Part shown: positions 7,804-15,369 of the stretch, one piece after another
How positions within the stretch are numbered: the stretch's first letter is position 1
How the letters are laid out: every line of letters begins with the position of its first letter
Assembly (NCBI RefSeq): GCF_001591665.1
Contig: NZ_BCVI01000035.1
Location: 1-49,756, forward strand
Source of the DNA: Neobacillus soli NBRC 102451
GTDB lineage: Bacteria > Bacillota > Bacilli > Bacillales > Cytobacillaceae
Direction of reading: 5' to 3'
Length of the DNA stretch: 49,756 nt
The notes under the pieces: generated by a model
Databases searched by the model: none
The model's input: the letters and a program-made list of their open reading frames with translations, nothing else
Told to the model about the DNA's origin: nothing
Program-made: the position numbers and the translations under genes

Positions 7804-8975
7804 CTTGTTATCACCCTTTCTTTAAAACGATCAAAACGAAGCGGTTCAATCGGTATCGAAGTTTCTTTTTCATTAATCAGTTCTTCGATAATTTTCCCTG
7901 TGACGGCGGCTAAGCTGATTCCATCTCCTTCATGGCCGGCGGCAATGTAATAATTTGGGATATTCTCGACACGGGAAATGATTGGCAAATGGTCTTCTGT
8001 CCACGGCCTTAAGCCCGCATACGAACGAATCACCATCATATCCGCCATTTTCGGATAAAAGCGGATGGCGCGATTAGCTATGCATTTGATGACCTCATTG
8101 TTTACCTTCGTGTTGAAGCCGACAAATTCCCGGCTGCTTCCAATCAAAAAGTTCTGACTTTCCGTTGGTTCGAAAACAAGGGCCACTCCGTATTTTTCAG
8201 TAATTGGGTCGACATGGCGCTGCCCGCCGAATTTAGAAATTAGGTAACCAAACTCCATCACCTTGCGGGATCCGACATGCTGCTGCCTTGAAGCTACGAT
8301 AATATGTCCTTTTCTAGGTTCGATCGGTATCGAAAGGTCAAGCATCTCTCCGATTCTCGGTGCCCATACCCCAGCTGCATTAACCACATGGTCGGCAGTA
8401 AAAACTCCATTTGACGTATCCACAGTGAATGTGCCATTTTCTTCTTTTTTCACTTGTTTTACTTCGGTTTGCTTCCAAGCCTTTGCTCCTTGTTTTTTCG
8501 CTTCCTCTAGCAGCGTAAAGGCAAGAAGATAGGGATTGACAGTGGAATCGGTCGCGCATTCCAATCCCCCTAACAAGTCATCTGCAAAGTAGGGAGATTC
8601 CTGACGGATATCTTGGCGGTCGAGCATTCTGAATGGAAGGCCGGCTGCTTTCTGACGGTCGACCCAGCGCTTGGCCGCTTCCATTTCTTCATCTGATTCG
8701 CAAACAAGAATGCTTCCCGGTGCCCGATATTCAAAAGAGTTTCCTAAATCTTTGCTCCATTCATCAACTAAGCGCTGGCTGAACAAAGACATCTGGCTAT
8801 CAAAGCCAGGATCTTTATCAATCGCCAAAATATTCCCGTCACAACGGGAAGAGGTGCCGCTGACAAATTCCCCTTTTTCAATGATGGTTACAACTCTGCC
8901 ATACTTAGAAGCATAATAGGCAATCGAACAGCCAATAATCCCCCCACCAATGACTAAAACGTCGCAATGCCTCAC
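7800..8975 (-). CDS. FAD-dependent DAO-family oxidoreductase, probable D-hydroxyproline dehydrogenase beta-type subunit
   Basis: The 391-aa protein starts with a dinucleotide-binding motif (VLVIGGGIIGCSIAYYA, residues 6-22). It has the C-terminal YAGLRPWTEDHLPIISR and AAGHEGDGISLA motifs of the DadA/SoxB/HcnC-type group. These enzymes oxidise secondary or D-amino acids. It is the first gene of the minus-strand operon and precedes the epimerase, so cis-4-hydroxy-D-proline is the likely substrate, giving 1-pyrroline-4-hydroxy-2-carboxylate. The three genes at 11042-12884 encode the partner subunits typical of heteromeric versions. The start is GTG at 8975, with AAGGAGG 8 nt upstream and a sigma-54 promoter at 9017-9033. 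Confidence 0.85.
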   Translation of the reverse strand: MRHCDVLVIGGGIIGCSIAYYASKYGRVVTIIEKGEFVSGTSSRCDGNILAIDKDPGFDSQMSLFSQRLVDEWSKDLGNSFEYRAPGSILVCESDEEMEAAKRWVDRQKAAGLPFRMLDRQDIRQESPYFADDLLGGLECATDSTVNPYLLAFTLLEEAKKQGAKAWKQTEVKQVKKEENGTFTVDTSNGVFTADHVVNAAGVWAPRIGEMLDLSIPIEPRKGHIIVASRQQHVGSRKVMEFGYLISKFGGQRHVDPITEKYGVALVFEPTESQNFLIGSSREFVGFNTKVNNEVIKCIANRAIRFYPKMADMMVIRSYAGLRPWTEDHLPIISRVENIPNYYIAAGHEGDGISLAAVTGKIIEELINEKETSIPIEPLRFDRFKERVITR

Positions 8976-9016
8976 AAAACCTTCCTCCTTTCGTTTGATT
9001 ATCTACTTCCTAATAA

Positions 9017-9033
9017 TGCAAGTAGTGTGCCAA
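9017..9033 (-). promoter_or_regulatory. Sigma-54 (-24/-12) promoter of the hydroxyproline operon
   Basis: The minus strand reads TTGGCACACTACTTGCA, an exact match to TGGCAC-N5-TTGCA with correct spacing. It lies 42 bp upstream of the GTG at 8975 and divergent from the adjacent sigma-54 activator gene. Transcription should start near 9006. Confidence 0.88.
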
Positions 9034-9145
9034 ACAAAAATTCCAAAAGTGGATACCCAATAGTAAAAATATTTTAAATATTCCATATTGTTGTGTATAA
9101 TTATTTTTACAGTGTTCATAAATTTTTACACATATGGAGGTTATT

Positions 9146-10819
9146 ATGGCATTTTTATTACCACCGGTGAGAGTTATGATAAATCATAATCTAAAGAAGG
9201 CATCGATTGAAAAACACATGATTGAACAGAAAAATGGAGAATTTTTTTTTCGACTTTCAGAAAAGACAGCAGCCATTCCCTGCAAAGTTATCAAGGAGGA
9301 TGATTCCTTCGATACCCTGATTCAGTCTTTTAGCGGTCATTCCGTGGTGGTTATTCTTGATAAAAACGACCTTTCTCTCGGCTTTATAACCGCTCAACAA
9401 ATGGTCGGTTTCCTTCATAACGCCTACAAACAATTGGAGGCATTTTATGAAACAGTCATTCAAACGACTGATTCTTCCATTACTGTCATTGATGAAACTG
9501 CACGGGTACGCACTTGGACTGAAGGTGCTGAAAAAATTTTCTCCGTCAAAAAACAAGAGATTATCGGTCAACATATTTCTGATTTTTTTGACCCTAATAA
9601 ACTGGAAATCTTACAAACACTGTATAAGGGAAAAAAAATTACTGGACATTACCATCAGCCCCGTTCTGATCTTTTTGTTTTAATTAACTCTAACCCGATT
9701 TACTTTAACAACCGGATTATCGGCGCAGTTGTTTCAGAAACAGATGTTACAAATCAAGTCGTACTCAACGAAAAATTATTTAACATGTCCACCGAAGTCC
9801 ACCGTTTAGAGCAAGAAGTGGCAAAATACAAGGATTCTTCCGATCCGTTTCATTCCATCAAAGGGAACAGTCCTACTATTCAAAGAACGATCCATTTGGC
9901 AAGAAAAGTGTGTTCGGTTAAATCAACGGTGCTAATTTTAGGCGAAAGCGGTGTTGGAAAAGAAGTATTTGCCAAGGCCATTCATGATGCTAGCGAGAAG
10001 CCGAAAGCTCCCTTTATTTCTATTAATTGCGGTGCTATCCCCCCTTCTTTATTTGAAAGTGAGCTGTTTGGATATGAGCGCGGCGCCTTCTCCGGTGCGG
10101 ACGTGAAGGGAAAAAAGGGGAAAATCGAACTAGCAAAAGGAGGAACTTTATTCCTTGATGAAGTAGGAGAAATGCCGCTTGAAATGCAGGTAAAGCTACT
10201 GCGAGTGTTGCAGGAGCGGAAATATTACCGTGTCGGTGGAGAAAAGGAAATCATTGCCGACTTTCGTGTGATCGCTGCTACGAACCGTGATTTGCATGAA
10301 TTAATGAGCAAAGGCCGGTTTCGCGAAGATTTATATTATCGCTTAAACGTCGTTAGTCTCCACATCCCCCCGCTAAGAGAGCGGCACGAAGATATTTTTG
10401 AATTGACGCATTATTTTTTAAATGATTTTTCACAACGGTATCAACGGCCAATTTATGAATTTTCTCCAGATGTCATGCAGGAACTGCTCCGTTATCATTG
10501 GCCAGGTAATATTCGTGAACTTCGCAATATTGCTGAACGGCTCGTTGTCTTTGCAACTGATGGAGTAATAAAAAAAGATTATTTACCGTTTTCCGCAGGC
10601 AGTGTCGGCCTTGAAACCAACAGGATGATCTCACCCAATGCCTCCCAAGAAATAGATGACACCATTTTATCGCTGCAGGAAGAAATGGATCAGCACGAGA
10701 AAAAAGTTATTGAAAGAGCGTTACGAATTGTTGACGGGAACAAATTGGAATGTGCTAAACATCTTGGCATCACGAGGGCCACTTTATACAACCGATTGAA
10801 ACGTCTTGGGTTACAGTGA
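9146..10819 (+). CDS. Sigma-54-dependent transcriptional activator (PAS, AAA+, Fis HTH)
   Basis: The enhancer-binding protein is 557 aa from the ATG at 9146, with GGAGG 5 nt upstream. The earlier in-frame ATG at 9134 overlaps that ribosome binding site. Domains in order: an N-terminal region of about 100 residues without a recognised motif, a PAS domain (about 105-215), a short coiled segment, an AAA+ domain (about 235-465) and a C-terminal Fis-type helix-turn-helix (AKHLGITRATLYNRLK). The AAA+ domain has Walker A GESGVGKE and Walker B GTLFLDEVGEM. The sigma-54-contacting loop reads GAFSGA instead of GAFTGA. Both flanking operons have matching sigma-54 promoters, so it very likely senses a proline-type ligand and activates both. 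The inducer is unknown. Confidence 0.93.
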   Translation: MAFLLPPVRVMINHNLKKASIEKHMIEQKNGEFFFRLSEKTAAIPCKVIKEDDSFDTLIQSFSGHSVVVILDKNDLSLGFITAQQMVGFLHNAYKQLEAFYETVIQTTDSSITVIDETARVRTWTEGAEKIFSVKKQEIIGQHISDFFDPNKLEILQTLYKGKKITGHYHQPRSDLFVLINSNPIYFNNRIIGAVVSETDVTNQVVLNEKLFNMSTEVHRLEQEVAKYKDSSDPFHSIKGNSPTIQRTIHLARKVCSVKSTVLILGESGVGKEVFAKAIHDASEKPKAPFISINCGAIPPSLFESELFGYERGAFSGADVKGKKGKIELAKGGTLFLDEVGEMPLEMQVKLLRVLQERKYYRVGGEKEIIADFRVIAATNRDLHELMSKGRFREDLYYRLNVVSLHIPPLRERHEDIFELTHYFLNDFSQRYQRPIYEFSPDVMQELLRYHWPGNIRELRNIAERLVVFATDGVIKKDYLPFSAGSVGLETNRMISPNASQEIDDTILSLQEEMDQHEKKVIERALRIVDGNKLECAKHLGITRATLYNRLKRLGLQ

Positions 10820-10824
10820 AACTT

Positions 10825-10856
10825 CAATCAGTGGGGGGTCCATCCCCCACTGATTG
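10825..10856. other. Perfect 13-bp inverted repeat after the activator gene
   Basis: CAATCAGTGGGGG (10825-10837) and CCCCCACTGATTG (10844-10856) flank a 6-nt loop, 6 bp after the stop codon. The stem is strong enough for a terminator but lacks a U-run on either strand. It contains two GTGGGGG half-sites like those in the next repeat, so it may be part of the activator's upstream binding array. Confidence 0.6.
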
Positions 10857-10879
10857 TTAGTTGAACCAATCGGACTTTT

Positions 10880-10950
10880 ACGGGCAGTTGATCCCCCAAT
10901 TATCCTTATTTGTTTACTCAAATTTTTGAAGTGGGGGTCTTACTGCCCGT
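10880..10950. promoter_or_regulatory. Large interrupted inverted repeat, candidate enhancer for the sigma-54 activator
   Basis: Left arm 10880-10898 and right arm 10932-10950 pair through ACGGGCAGT/ACTGCCCGT and CCCCCA/TGGGGG, with a 4-nt mismatch in each arm. The array sits 36-106 bp upstream of the -24 element at 10986, where enhancer-binding proteins normally bind. Binding by the neighbouring activator is inference. Confidence 0.45.
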
Positions 10951-10985
10951 TAATGCGGGATAAAATAATTCCCTCCCCCTCTAAG

Positions 10986-11002
10986 TTGGTACGATTATTG
11001 CA
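10986..11002 (+). promoter_or_regulatory. Sigma-54 (-24/-12) promoter of the dehydrogenase subunit operon
   Basis: TTGGTACGATTATTGCA matches TGGCAC-N5-TTGCA with one change (C to T in the -24 box) and correct spacing. It lies 39 bp before the ATG at 11042. Together with the 9017-9033 promoter it brackets the activator gene. Confidence 0.85.
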
Positions 11003-11041
11003 TAATAAATTTATATAAGAAAAATTAGAGGAGGAAATATC

Positions 11042-11314
11042 ATGGCCAACATGGGGGAAATTGTTATTTGCCGTTGTGAAGAAGTTACATATGGACAACT
11101 TCAAGCGACAGCGGAAGAACATAAATGCACAGCGAGAGAATTAAAATTAAGAACGAGGGCGGGCATGGGCTTTTGCGGCGGTCGTACTTGCAGGCCCTCA
11201 TTGGACAGAATCCTGGAAAGTGTCATTCCTAACATTGCTCCAGGTGAAATTCCGTTAAAATATCAGCCCCCAATCCGACCGGTGACATTTGGAACGGTAG
11301 GTGAAAATCAATGA
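11042..11314 (+). CDS. BFD-like [2Fe-2S] protein
   Basis: This 90-aa protein has the bacterioferritin-associated ferredoxin-type pattern CxC (Cys11, Cys13 in ICRCEEV) and a distant CGGRTC (Cys45, Cys50), a [2Fe-2S] site. GAGGAGG lies 7 nt before the ATG. It overlaps the next gene by 4 bp. In heteromeric amino acid dehydrogenases (opine, hydroxyproline and HcnABC types) this domain is often fused to the FAD/NAD subunit, whereas here it is a free protein. Its role is electron transfer from the flavin subunits. Which partner accepts the electrons is not shown. Confidence 0.85.
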   Translation: MANMGEIVICRCEEVTYGQLQATAEEHKCTARELKLRTRAGMGFCGGRTCRPSLDRILESVIPNIAPGEIPLKYQPPIRPVTFGTVGENQ

Positions 11315-11643
11315 CCCGAATAATAGACCATCCAATCTTAGGGAAACTAGCTGACCGGGAGATCATTACCTTTCAGTTTGATGGCAATACATATGAGGCA
11401 TATGAAAATGAAACGATTGCTGCCGCACTTTTAGCAAATGGGATTAGAAAACTGCGGGTTCATGAAGGATCCGGGACACCTCGGGGGATTTATTGCAATA
11501 TCGGCCACTGCATGGAATGCCGTGTAACGGTTAATGATCAAGCGAACGTAAGAGCATGTTTAACAGTAGTGAATAAAAACATGATTGTTGAAAGCGGCAA
11601 GCAGCATCCCAACATTTTCAAAAGGATGGTGGAGCAGCGATGA
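11311..11643 (+). CDS. 2Fe-2S ferredoxin-like subunit of an amino acid dehydrogenase
   Basis: The 110-aa protein has a plant-type [2Fe-2S] pattern: Cys62, Cys67, Cys70 and Cys83 in CNIGHCMEC and RACLT. The size and the HEGSGTPRG stretch match the small HcnA/SoxA-N-like gamma subunit of heteromeric dehydrogenases. It overlaps its neighbours on both sides by 4 bp (ATGA), so the three products are probably made together as one complex. Confidence 0.87.
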   Translation: MTRIIDHPILGKLADREIITFQFDGNTYEAYENETIAAALLANGIRKLRVHEGSGTPRGIYCNIGHCMECRVTVNDQANVRACLTVVNKNMIVESGKQHPNIFKRMVEQR

Positions 11644-12884
11644 GTGATGTAATCGTGATCGGCGGTGGACCGGCAGGATTGGCGGGTGCCATTGCCTGTG
11701 CCAGTTCGGGGCTTAATGTAACCATCGTTGATGAATTTATCAAGCCCGGCGGCAGATTACTCGGGCAGCTTCATCAAGAACCTTCCGGTGAATGGTGGAA
11801 TGGAATCAAAGAATCAGAACGCCTTCATCAGGAAGCAAGAAAGTTATCAGTCGACATCCGATGCGGGGTATCTGTTTACAATTTAGAAAAAGAAAATCAT
11901 CTTTGGAATGTATACACAAATTCAGGAACCCTGACTGCGCCTTTTGTGTTAGTGGCAACGGGTGCAGCTGAATATCCAATCCCTCTCCCCGGCTGGACAC
12001 TTCCCGGTGTGATGTCGATTGGGGCTGCTCAAGTAATGACGAATGTTCACCGCGTCCAAGTTGGTAAAAAAGGAATCATTATCGGGGCGAATATTTTAGC
12101 CTTTGCGATATTGAATGAATTACAACTGGCCGGAATAACAGTCGATCGCATCGTTCTACCTGAAAGAAACCAGATCAGTCAAAAAGCCGGCGAGCCAGAA
12201 GAAGTCATGAAATCACTCTTAAATGCAGCCCACCTTGCCCCATCACCGCTTTTACGGTTTGGAAGCCGTTTCATGAGAAGAGACTGGATAAGAAAAATCG
12301 GGTTGAATTTTTATCCTAAAAATGGCGTGAAGGTAAATGGTACACCGCTCCAACTTCGCAAAGCAGCCATTGAAATCATCGGTAAGGATCACGTGGAAGG
12401 GGTCCGAATAGCCGATATTGACGCGAATGGTACGATTATTGCTGGTTCTGAAACGATTTACGAAGCAGACTTCGTTTGTATCGCAGGGGGCTTGTACCCG
12501 CTTGCAGAACTGACCGCCGTCGCCGGATGCCCGTTTCAATACATTCCGGAACTTGGCGGACATGTTCCCCATCATTCAGAAACGATGGAAACCCCTCTTG
12601 AAGGGCTTTTTGTTGCAGGCAATATTACCGGTATTGAGAGCGGAAAAATTGCCATGGCCCAAGGAACAACCGCAGGCCTATCCATCGCCAAACACGTCGG
12701 AAAAGGAGCAGGCACCATCGACGAGCAGCTACAGCAAGCTGTAAAAAACGTCCGTACCGTAAGGCAGCATGCTGCTATCCAATTCAATCCTGAAATCAAC
12801 AGTGGAAGAAGCAAAATGAATCAACTTTGGGATGATCTTTATGCAAATAATAATCGCGAAGATTCCCCAAAGAAGATCGTTTAA
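11640..12884 (+). CDS. FAD/NAD(P)-binding oxidoreductase, probable D-hydroxyproline dehydrogenase alpha-type subunit
   Basis: The 414-aa pyridine nucleotide-disulfide-type flavoprotein has an N-terminal FAD motif VIGGGPAGLAGA (residues 5-16). An ATG motif (VLVATGAAEYP) follows near 105, and a C-terminal FAD-closing segment GLFVAGNITGIESG near 325. It resembles HcnB/OoxA-type subunits, which pair with a DAO-type subunit such as 7800-8975. Separate transcription of the alpha-side and beta-side subunits from two sigma-54 promoters is a notable split. It ends the plus-strand operon, and a 342-bp gap follows. Confidence 0.85.
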   Translation: MSDVIVIGGGPAGLAGAIACASSGLNVTIVDEFIKPGGRLLGQLHQEPSGEWWNGIKESERLHQEARKLSVDIRCGVSVYNLEKENHLWNVYTNSGTLTAPFVLVATGAAEYPIPLPGWTLPGVMSIGAAQVMTNVHRVQVGKKGIIIGANILAFAILNELQLAGITVDRIVLPERNQISQKAGEPEEVMKSLLNAAHLAPSPLLRFGSRFMRRDWIRKIGLNFYPKNGVKVNGTPLQLRKAAIEIIGKDHVEGVRIADIDANGTIIAGSETIYEADFVCIAGGLYPLAELTAVAGCPFQYIPELGGHVPHHSETMETPLEGLFVAGNITGIESGKIAMAQGTTAGLSIAKHVGKGAGTIDEQLQQAVKNVRTVRQHAAIQFNPEINSGRSKMNQLWDDLYANNNREDSPKKIV

Positions 12885-13226
12885 AAAATAACTAGAAGCA
12901 CTTGTTTTTTGTCACTTTTATAGAAAAAGGCCACATTCTAAAATACCCAGTTACTGAAATTATTGTCAGAAAATTATATACTTTCAGAAATAAATCGATT
13001 AATATATTTCATGAAGATGACAACTATGATTTCACTCCATAAAACTAATGAACTAAAAGGGCAACGTTTAATTGAAGGTTTTCTATTCACACTGGATTTA
13101 GCAGTGAACCCTCTTTTTTTTAGAAAGCCCTTTCATTAAGGAGGTGATTTACTAGTAAATCGTTATGCATTTGTAGGAGCCAGGTAAAAAAGTGCCATTT
13201 TAAAAAAGTAATCAAGGGGGATGAAA
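12885..13226 (+). other. Leader region before the LIV transporter operon
   Basis: No stable gene is supported in this 342-bp gap. It holds a weak hairpin with a T8 run (13086-13121), a long-range AAAGGGC/GCCCTTT pairing (about 13056-13062 with 13127-13133), and a perfect anti-SD complement AAGGAGGTGA (13138-13147) with no start codon at usable distance. A 42-codon frame (13011-13139) has no ribosome binding site. The arrangement could be an attenuator-type leader, though no known riboswitch was recognised. Confidence 0.35.
13086..13121 (+). terminator. Weak intrinsic terminator or attenuator
   Basis: CACTG/CAGTG arms with a 7-nt loop, extended by TT/AA pairs across a bulge, are followed by CCCTC and eight T residues. 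The stem is short. The T-run is the main evidence. Confidence 0.35.
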
Positions 13227-14372
13227 ATGAGAAAACATTTCATGATCACATTAGGTTTTGTGCTTGTCCTGTCACTTTTTTTAAGCGCTTGTTCCAGTAA
13301 AACTGGATCAGGTGATAGTGCAAGCGGGGATGAGATTTTAGTGGGGGTCCTTTTGCCTGTCACAGGAAATAACGCAACAGACGGGAAAGACATGTTGAAT
13401 GCTATGAAAATGGCAGTTGAAAAGATTAATAGCGACGGCGGAGTTTTGAAGAAGAAAATTAAACTGGAAGTGGCAGATGATGGCTGTGACCCGCAAATGG
13501 CCACTACCGCAGCTAACAAGCTAGTTTCTAAGAAAGTAGTTGCCATTGTCGGTGGTTATTGCTCGGGCTCGACATTGCCGGCATCAGGTGTTTTCCATAA
13601 TGCAAACATCCCGATGATTGTAGCTGCAGCCAATTCATCAGAATTACCTAAACAAGGGTATGACACTTTATTTTTAATAAACGGACTTGTCCCTGACCAG
13701 GCTAAATCAGGAGCAGATTATTTTAAGGATAAAGGTGCTAAAAACATTGCGATTATCCATGATAACTCCGCCTACGCGAAGGATTTAGCGGATTTCGCCA
13801 AAAAATCAGTTGAAGAAAATGGCGGAAAGGTCATTGCCTTCGAAGCCATTAATCCCGAAGAAAAAGATTTTGGATCACTGATGACAAAGTTAAAGTCACT
13901 CAAACCTGACGGAACCTATTTTACAGGGTATTATGCAGCCGGCGGCCTTATGCTTAAGCAATTTAAGCAAAAGGGTGTTTCAGGTTCATTTATGGTCGGT
14001 GATGGAAGTTATTCACCGGATATTATTGATATTGCCGGGTCTGAAGAAGCGAATGATCTGTTAGTAACCGCAACACCAACAGCTAATTTTATCCCGGGTG
14101 CTGAAGAATTTGTTAAAAATTATAAAAGTAAATACAATAACTTGTCCCCTGGTCCATTTTCCGCCCTTTCTTACAATGGGATGAACCTTTTGGTTGATGC
14201 CCTAAAAAGAGCGAATTCCACGGACCAGGATAAGATTAAAAAGGCATTAAAAGAGACAAAAGCATTTGAAGGAATTGGACAAGTAATAGAATTTAGTGAC
14301 AAAAATACATTAAATCAATCAAACTTCCATGTGATGAAGGTAGTTGGTGGAAAATTTACTTTAGAAAAATAG
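13227..14372 (+). CDS. LIV-type ABC transporter substrate-binding lipoprotein
   Basis: The product is 381 aa from the ATG at 13227 (AAGGGGG 6 nt upstream). The in-frame ATG at 13221 abuts the ribosome binding site. It has a lipoprotein signal with lipobox LSAC near residue 22, then a type I periplasmic-binding-protein fold (VGVLLPVTGNNATDGKDM start, and GPFSALSYNGMNLLVDAL near the end). It binds the substrate outside the membrane for the permease encoded next. Because the operon follows the hydroxyproline genes, proline, hydroxyproline or a related compound is a reasonable ligand. Branched-chain amino acids remain possible. Confidence 0.9.
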   Translation: MRKHFMITLGFVLVLSLFLSACSSKTGSGDSASGDEILVGVLLPVTGNNATDGKDMLNAMKMAVEKINSDGGVLKKKIKLEVADDGCDPQMATTAANKLVSKKVVAIVGGYCSGSTLPASGVFHNANIPMIVAAANSSELPKQGYDTLFLINGLVPDQAKSGADYFKDKGAKNIAIIHDNSAYAKDLADFAKKSVEENGGKVIAFEAINPEEKDFGSLMTKLKSLKPDGTYFTGYYAAGGLMLKQFKQKGVSGSFMVGDGSYSPDIIDIAGSEEANDLLVTATPTANFIPGAEEFVKNYKSKYNNLSPGPFSALSYNGMNLLVDALKRANSTDQDKIKKALKETKAFEGIGQVIEFSDKNTLNQSNFHVMKVVGGKFTLEK

Positions 14373-14382
14373 AGTAGATCAC

Positions 14383-14414
14383 TCGTTGGAGCCGTTTAAA
14401 TACAGCTCCAACGA
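14383..14414 (+). other. Intercistronic hairpin between binding protein and permease genes
   Basis: TCGTTGGAGC and GCTCCAACGA form a perfect 10-bp stem with a 12-nt loop, 11 bp after the binding-protein stop. Only a weak T-rich tail follows. Such elements often stabilise the upstream mRNA or partly terminate, so that more binding protein than permease is made. Confidence 0.7.
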
Positions 14415-14461
14415 TATTCATTCTTTTACAAGCAAATACAGCGGAAGAGAGTGATAAAATA

Positions 14462-15367
14462 ATGGATGTTTTTTTACAAATATTTTTTGATGGACTTGTT
14501 ATGGGTGCTTTTTACAGTTTAATTGCTTTAGGATATACGATGGTATACGGGATTATCAAACTGCTAAACTTTGCCCATGGTGATTTTTATATGCTCGGTG
14601 CTTTTATAGGCTATGCACTACTCTCCTTTTTTACTGGAGACGGCGGGCTAAATACCGGCTTACTAGGTATTGGAGCTGTTTTTATCGTCACCATGATTAT
14701 TGTTGGCCTCGCCGGAATGGGTGTGGAAAGAATTGCTTATCGTCCCCTGCTCACGGCCCCAAGACTTTCAATCCTTATTACCGCAATTGGAGTCTCATTA
14801 TCATTAGAGTATGCTTCCATGATTGGCTGGGGAGCTTCTTATAAGGTATACCCGATCAAATTACCTAAAAATGGATTAGAGATTATCGGTGCGCAAATCT
14901 CGTTTGCTCAAATCGGGTTGATTGTCCTATCTGCCCTTTTGATGATTGGGCTTCGACTTTTTATTGAAAAAACCATATATGGGAAGGCAATGCGTGCTAT
15001 CGCCTTGGATCAGGCAGCTTGCAGCTTAATGGGGATAAATGTTTATCGCATTATTTCTCTTACCTTCTTTATCGGTGCCTTTTTGGCTGCAGGAGCAGGA
15101 ATCATGTCGGGAGTTTATTACGGAACCATTAATTTTATGATGGGCTTCATCATTGGATTGAAAGCGTTCACAGCTGCTGTTTTAGGTGGGATTGGAAATA
15201 TTACCGGTGCCATGATAGGCGGTATAGTCCTTGGGATTGTTGAATCCTATGGTACATATTACTTGGGTGGTTCGTGGAAGGATGTATTAGCGTTCGGGAT
15301 TCTCATTTTATTTTTAGTATTTAAACCGACTGGAATACTTGGTGCAAAAGAAATGGAGCGGATGTAA
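14462..15367 (+). CDS. livH: LIV-type ABC transporter permease LivH-like
   Basis: The 301-aa integral membrane protein has about eight hydrophobic segments. It carries the family signatures YGIIKLLNFAHGDFYMLGAF near residue 30 and GLKAFTAAVLGGIGNITGAM near 235. It forms the channel with the LivM-like subunit, whose gene starts 2 bp after its stop. GGAAGAGAG provides a moderate ribosome binding site before the ATG. Confidence 0.92.
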   Translation: MDVFLQIFFDGLVMGAFYSLIALGYTMVYGIIKLLNFAHGDFYMLGAFIGYALLSFFTGDGGLNTGLLGIGAVFIVTMIIVGLAGMGVERIAYRPLLTAPRLSILITAIGVSLSLEYASMIGWGASYKVYPIKLPKNGLEIIGAQISFAQIGLIVLSALLMIGLRLFIEKTIYGKAMRAIALDQAACSLMGINVYRIISLTFFIGAFLAAGAGIMSGVYYGTINFMMGFIIGLKAFTAAVLGGIGNITGAMIGGIVLGIVESYGTYYLGGSWKDVLAFGILILFLVFKPTGILGAKEMERM

Positions 15368-15369
15368 AT

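Noticed and set aside
13011..13139. 42-codon frame in the leader before the first LIV operon
   Set aside because: No ribosome binding site, and the frame runs through a hairpin with a T8 run that looks like an attenuator or terminator. There is no recognisable protein.
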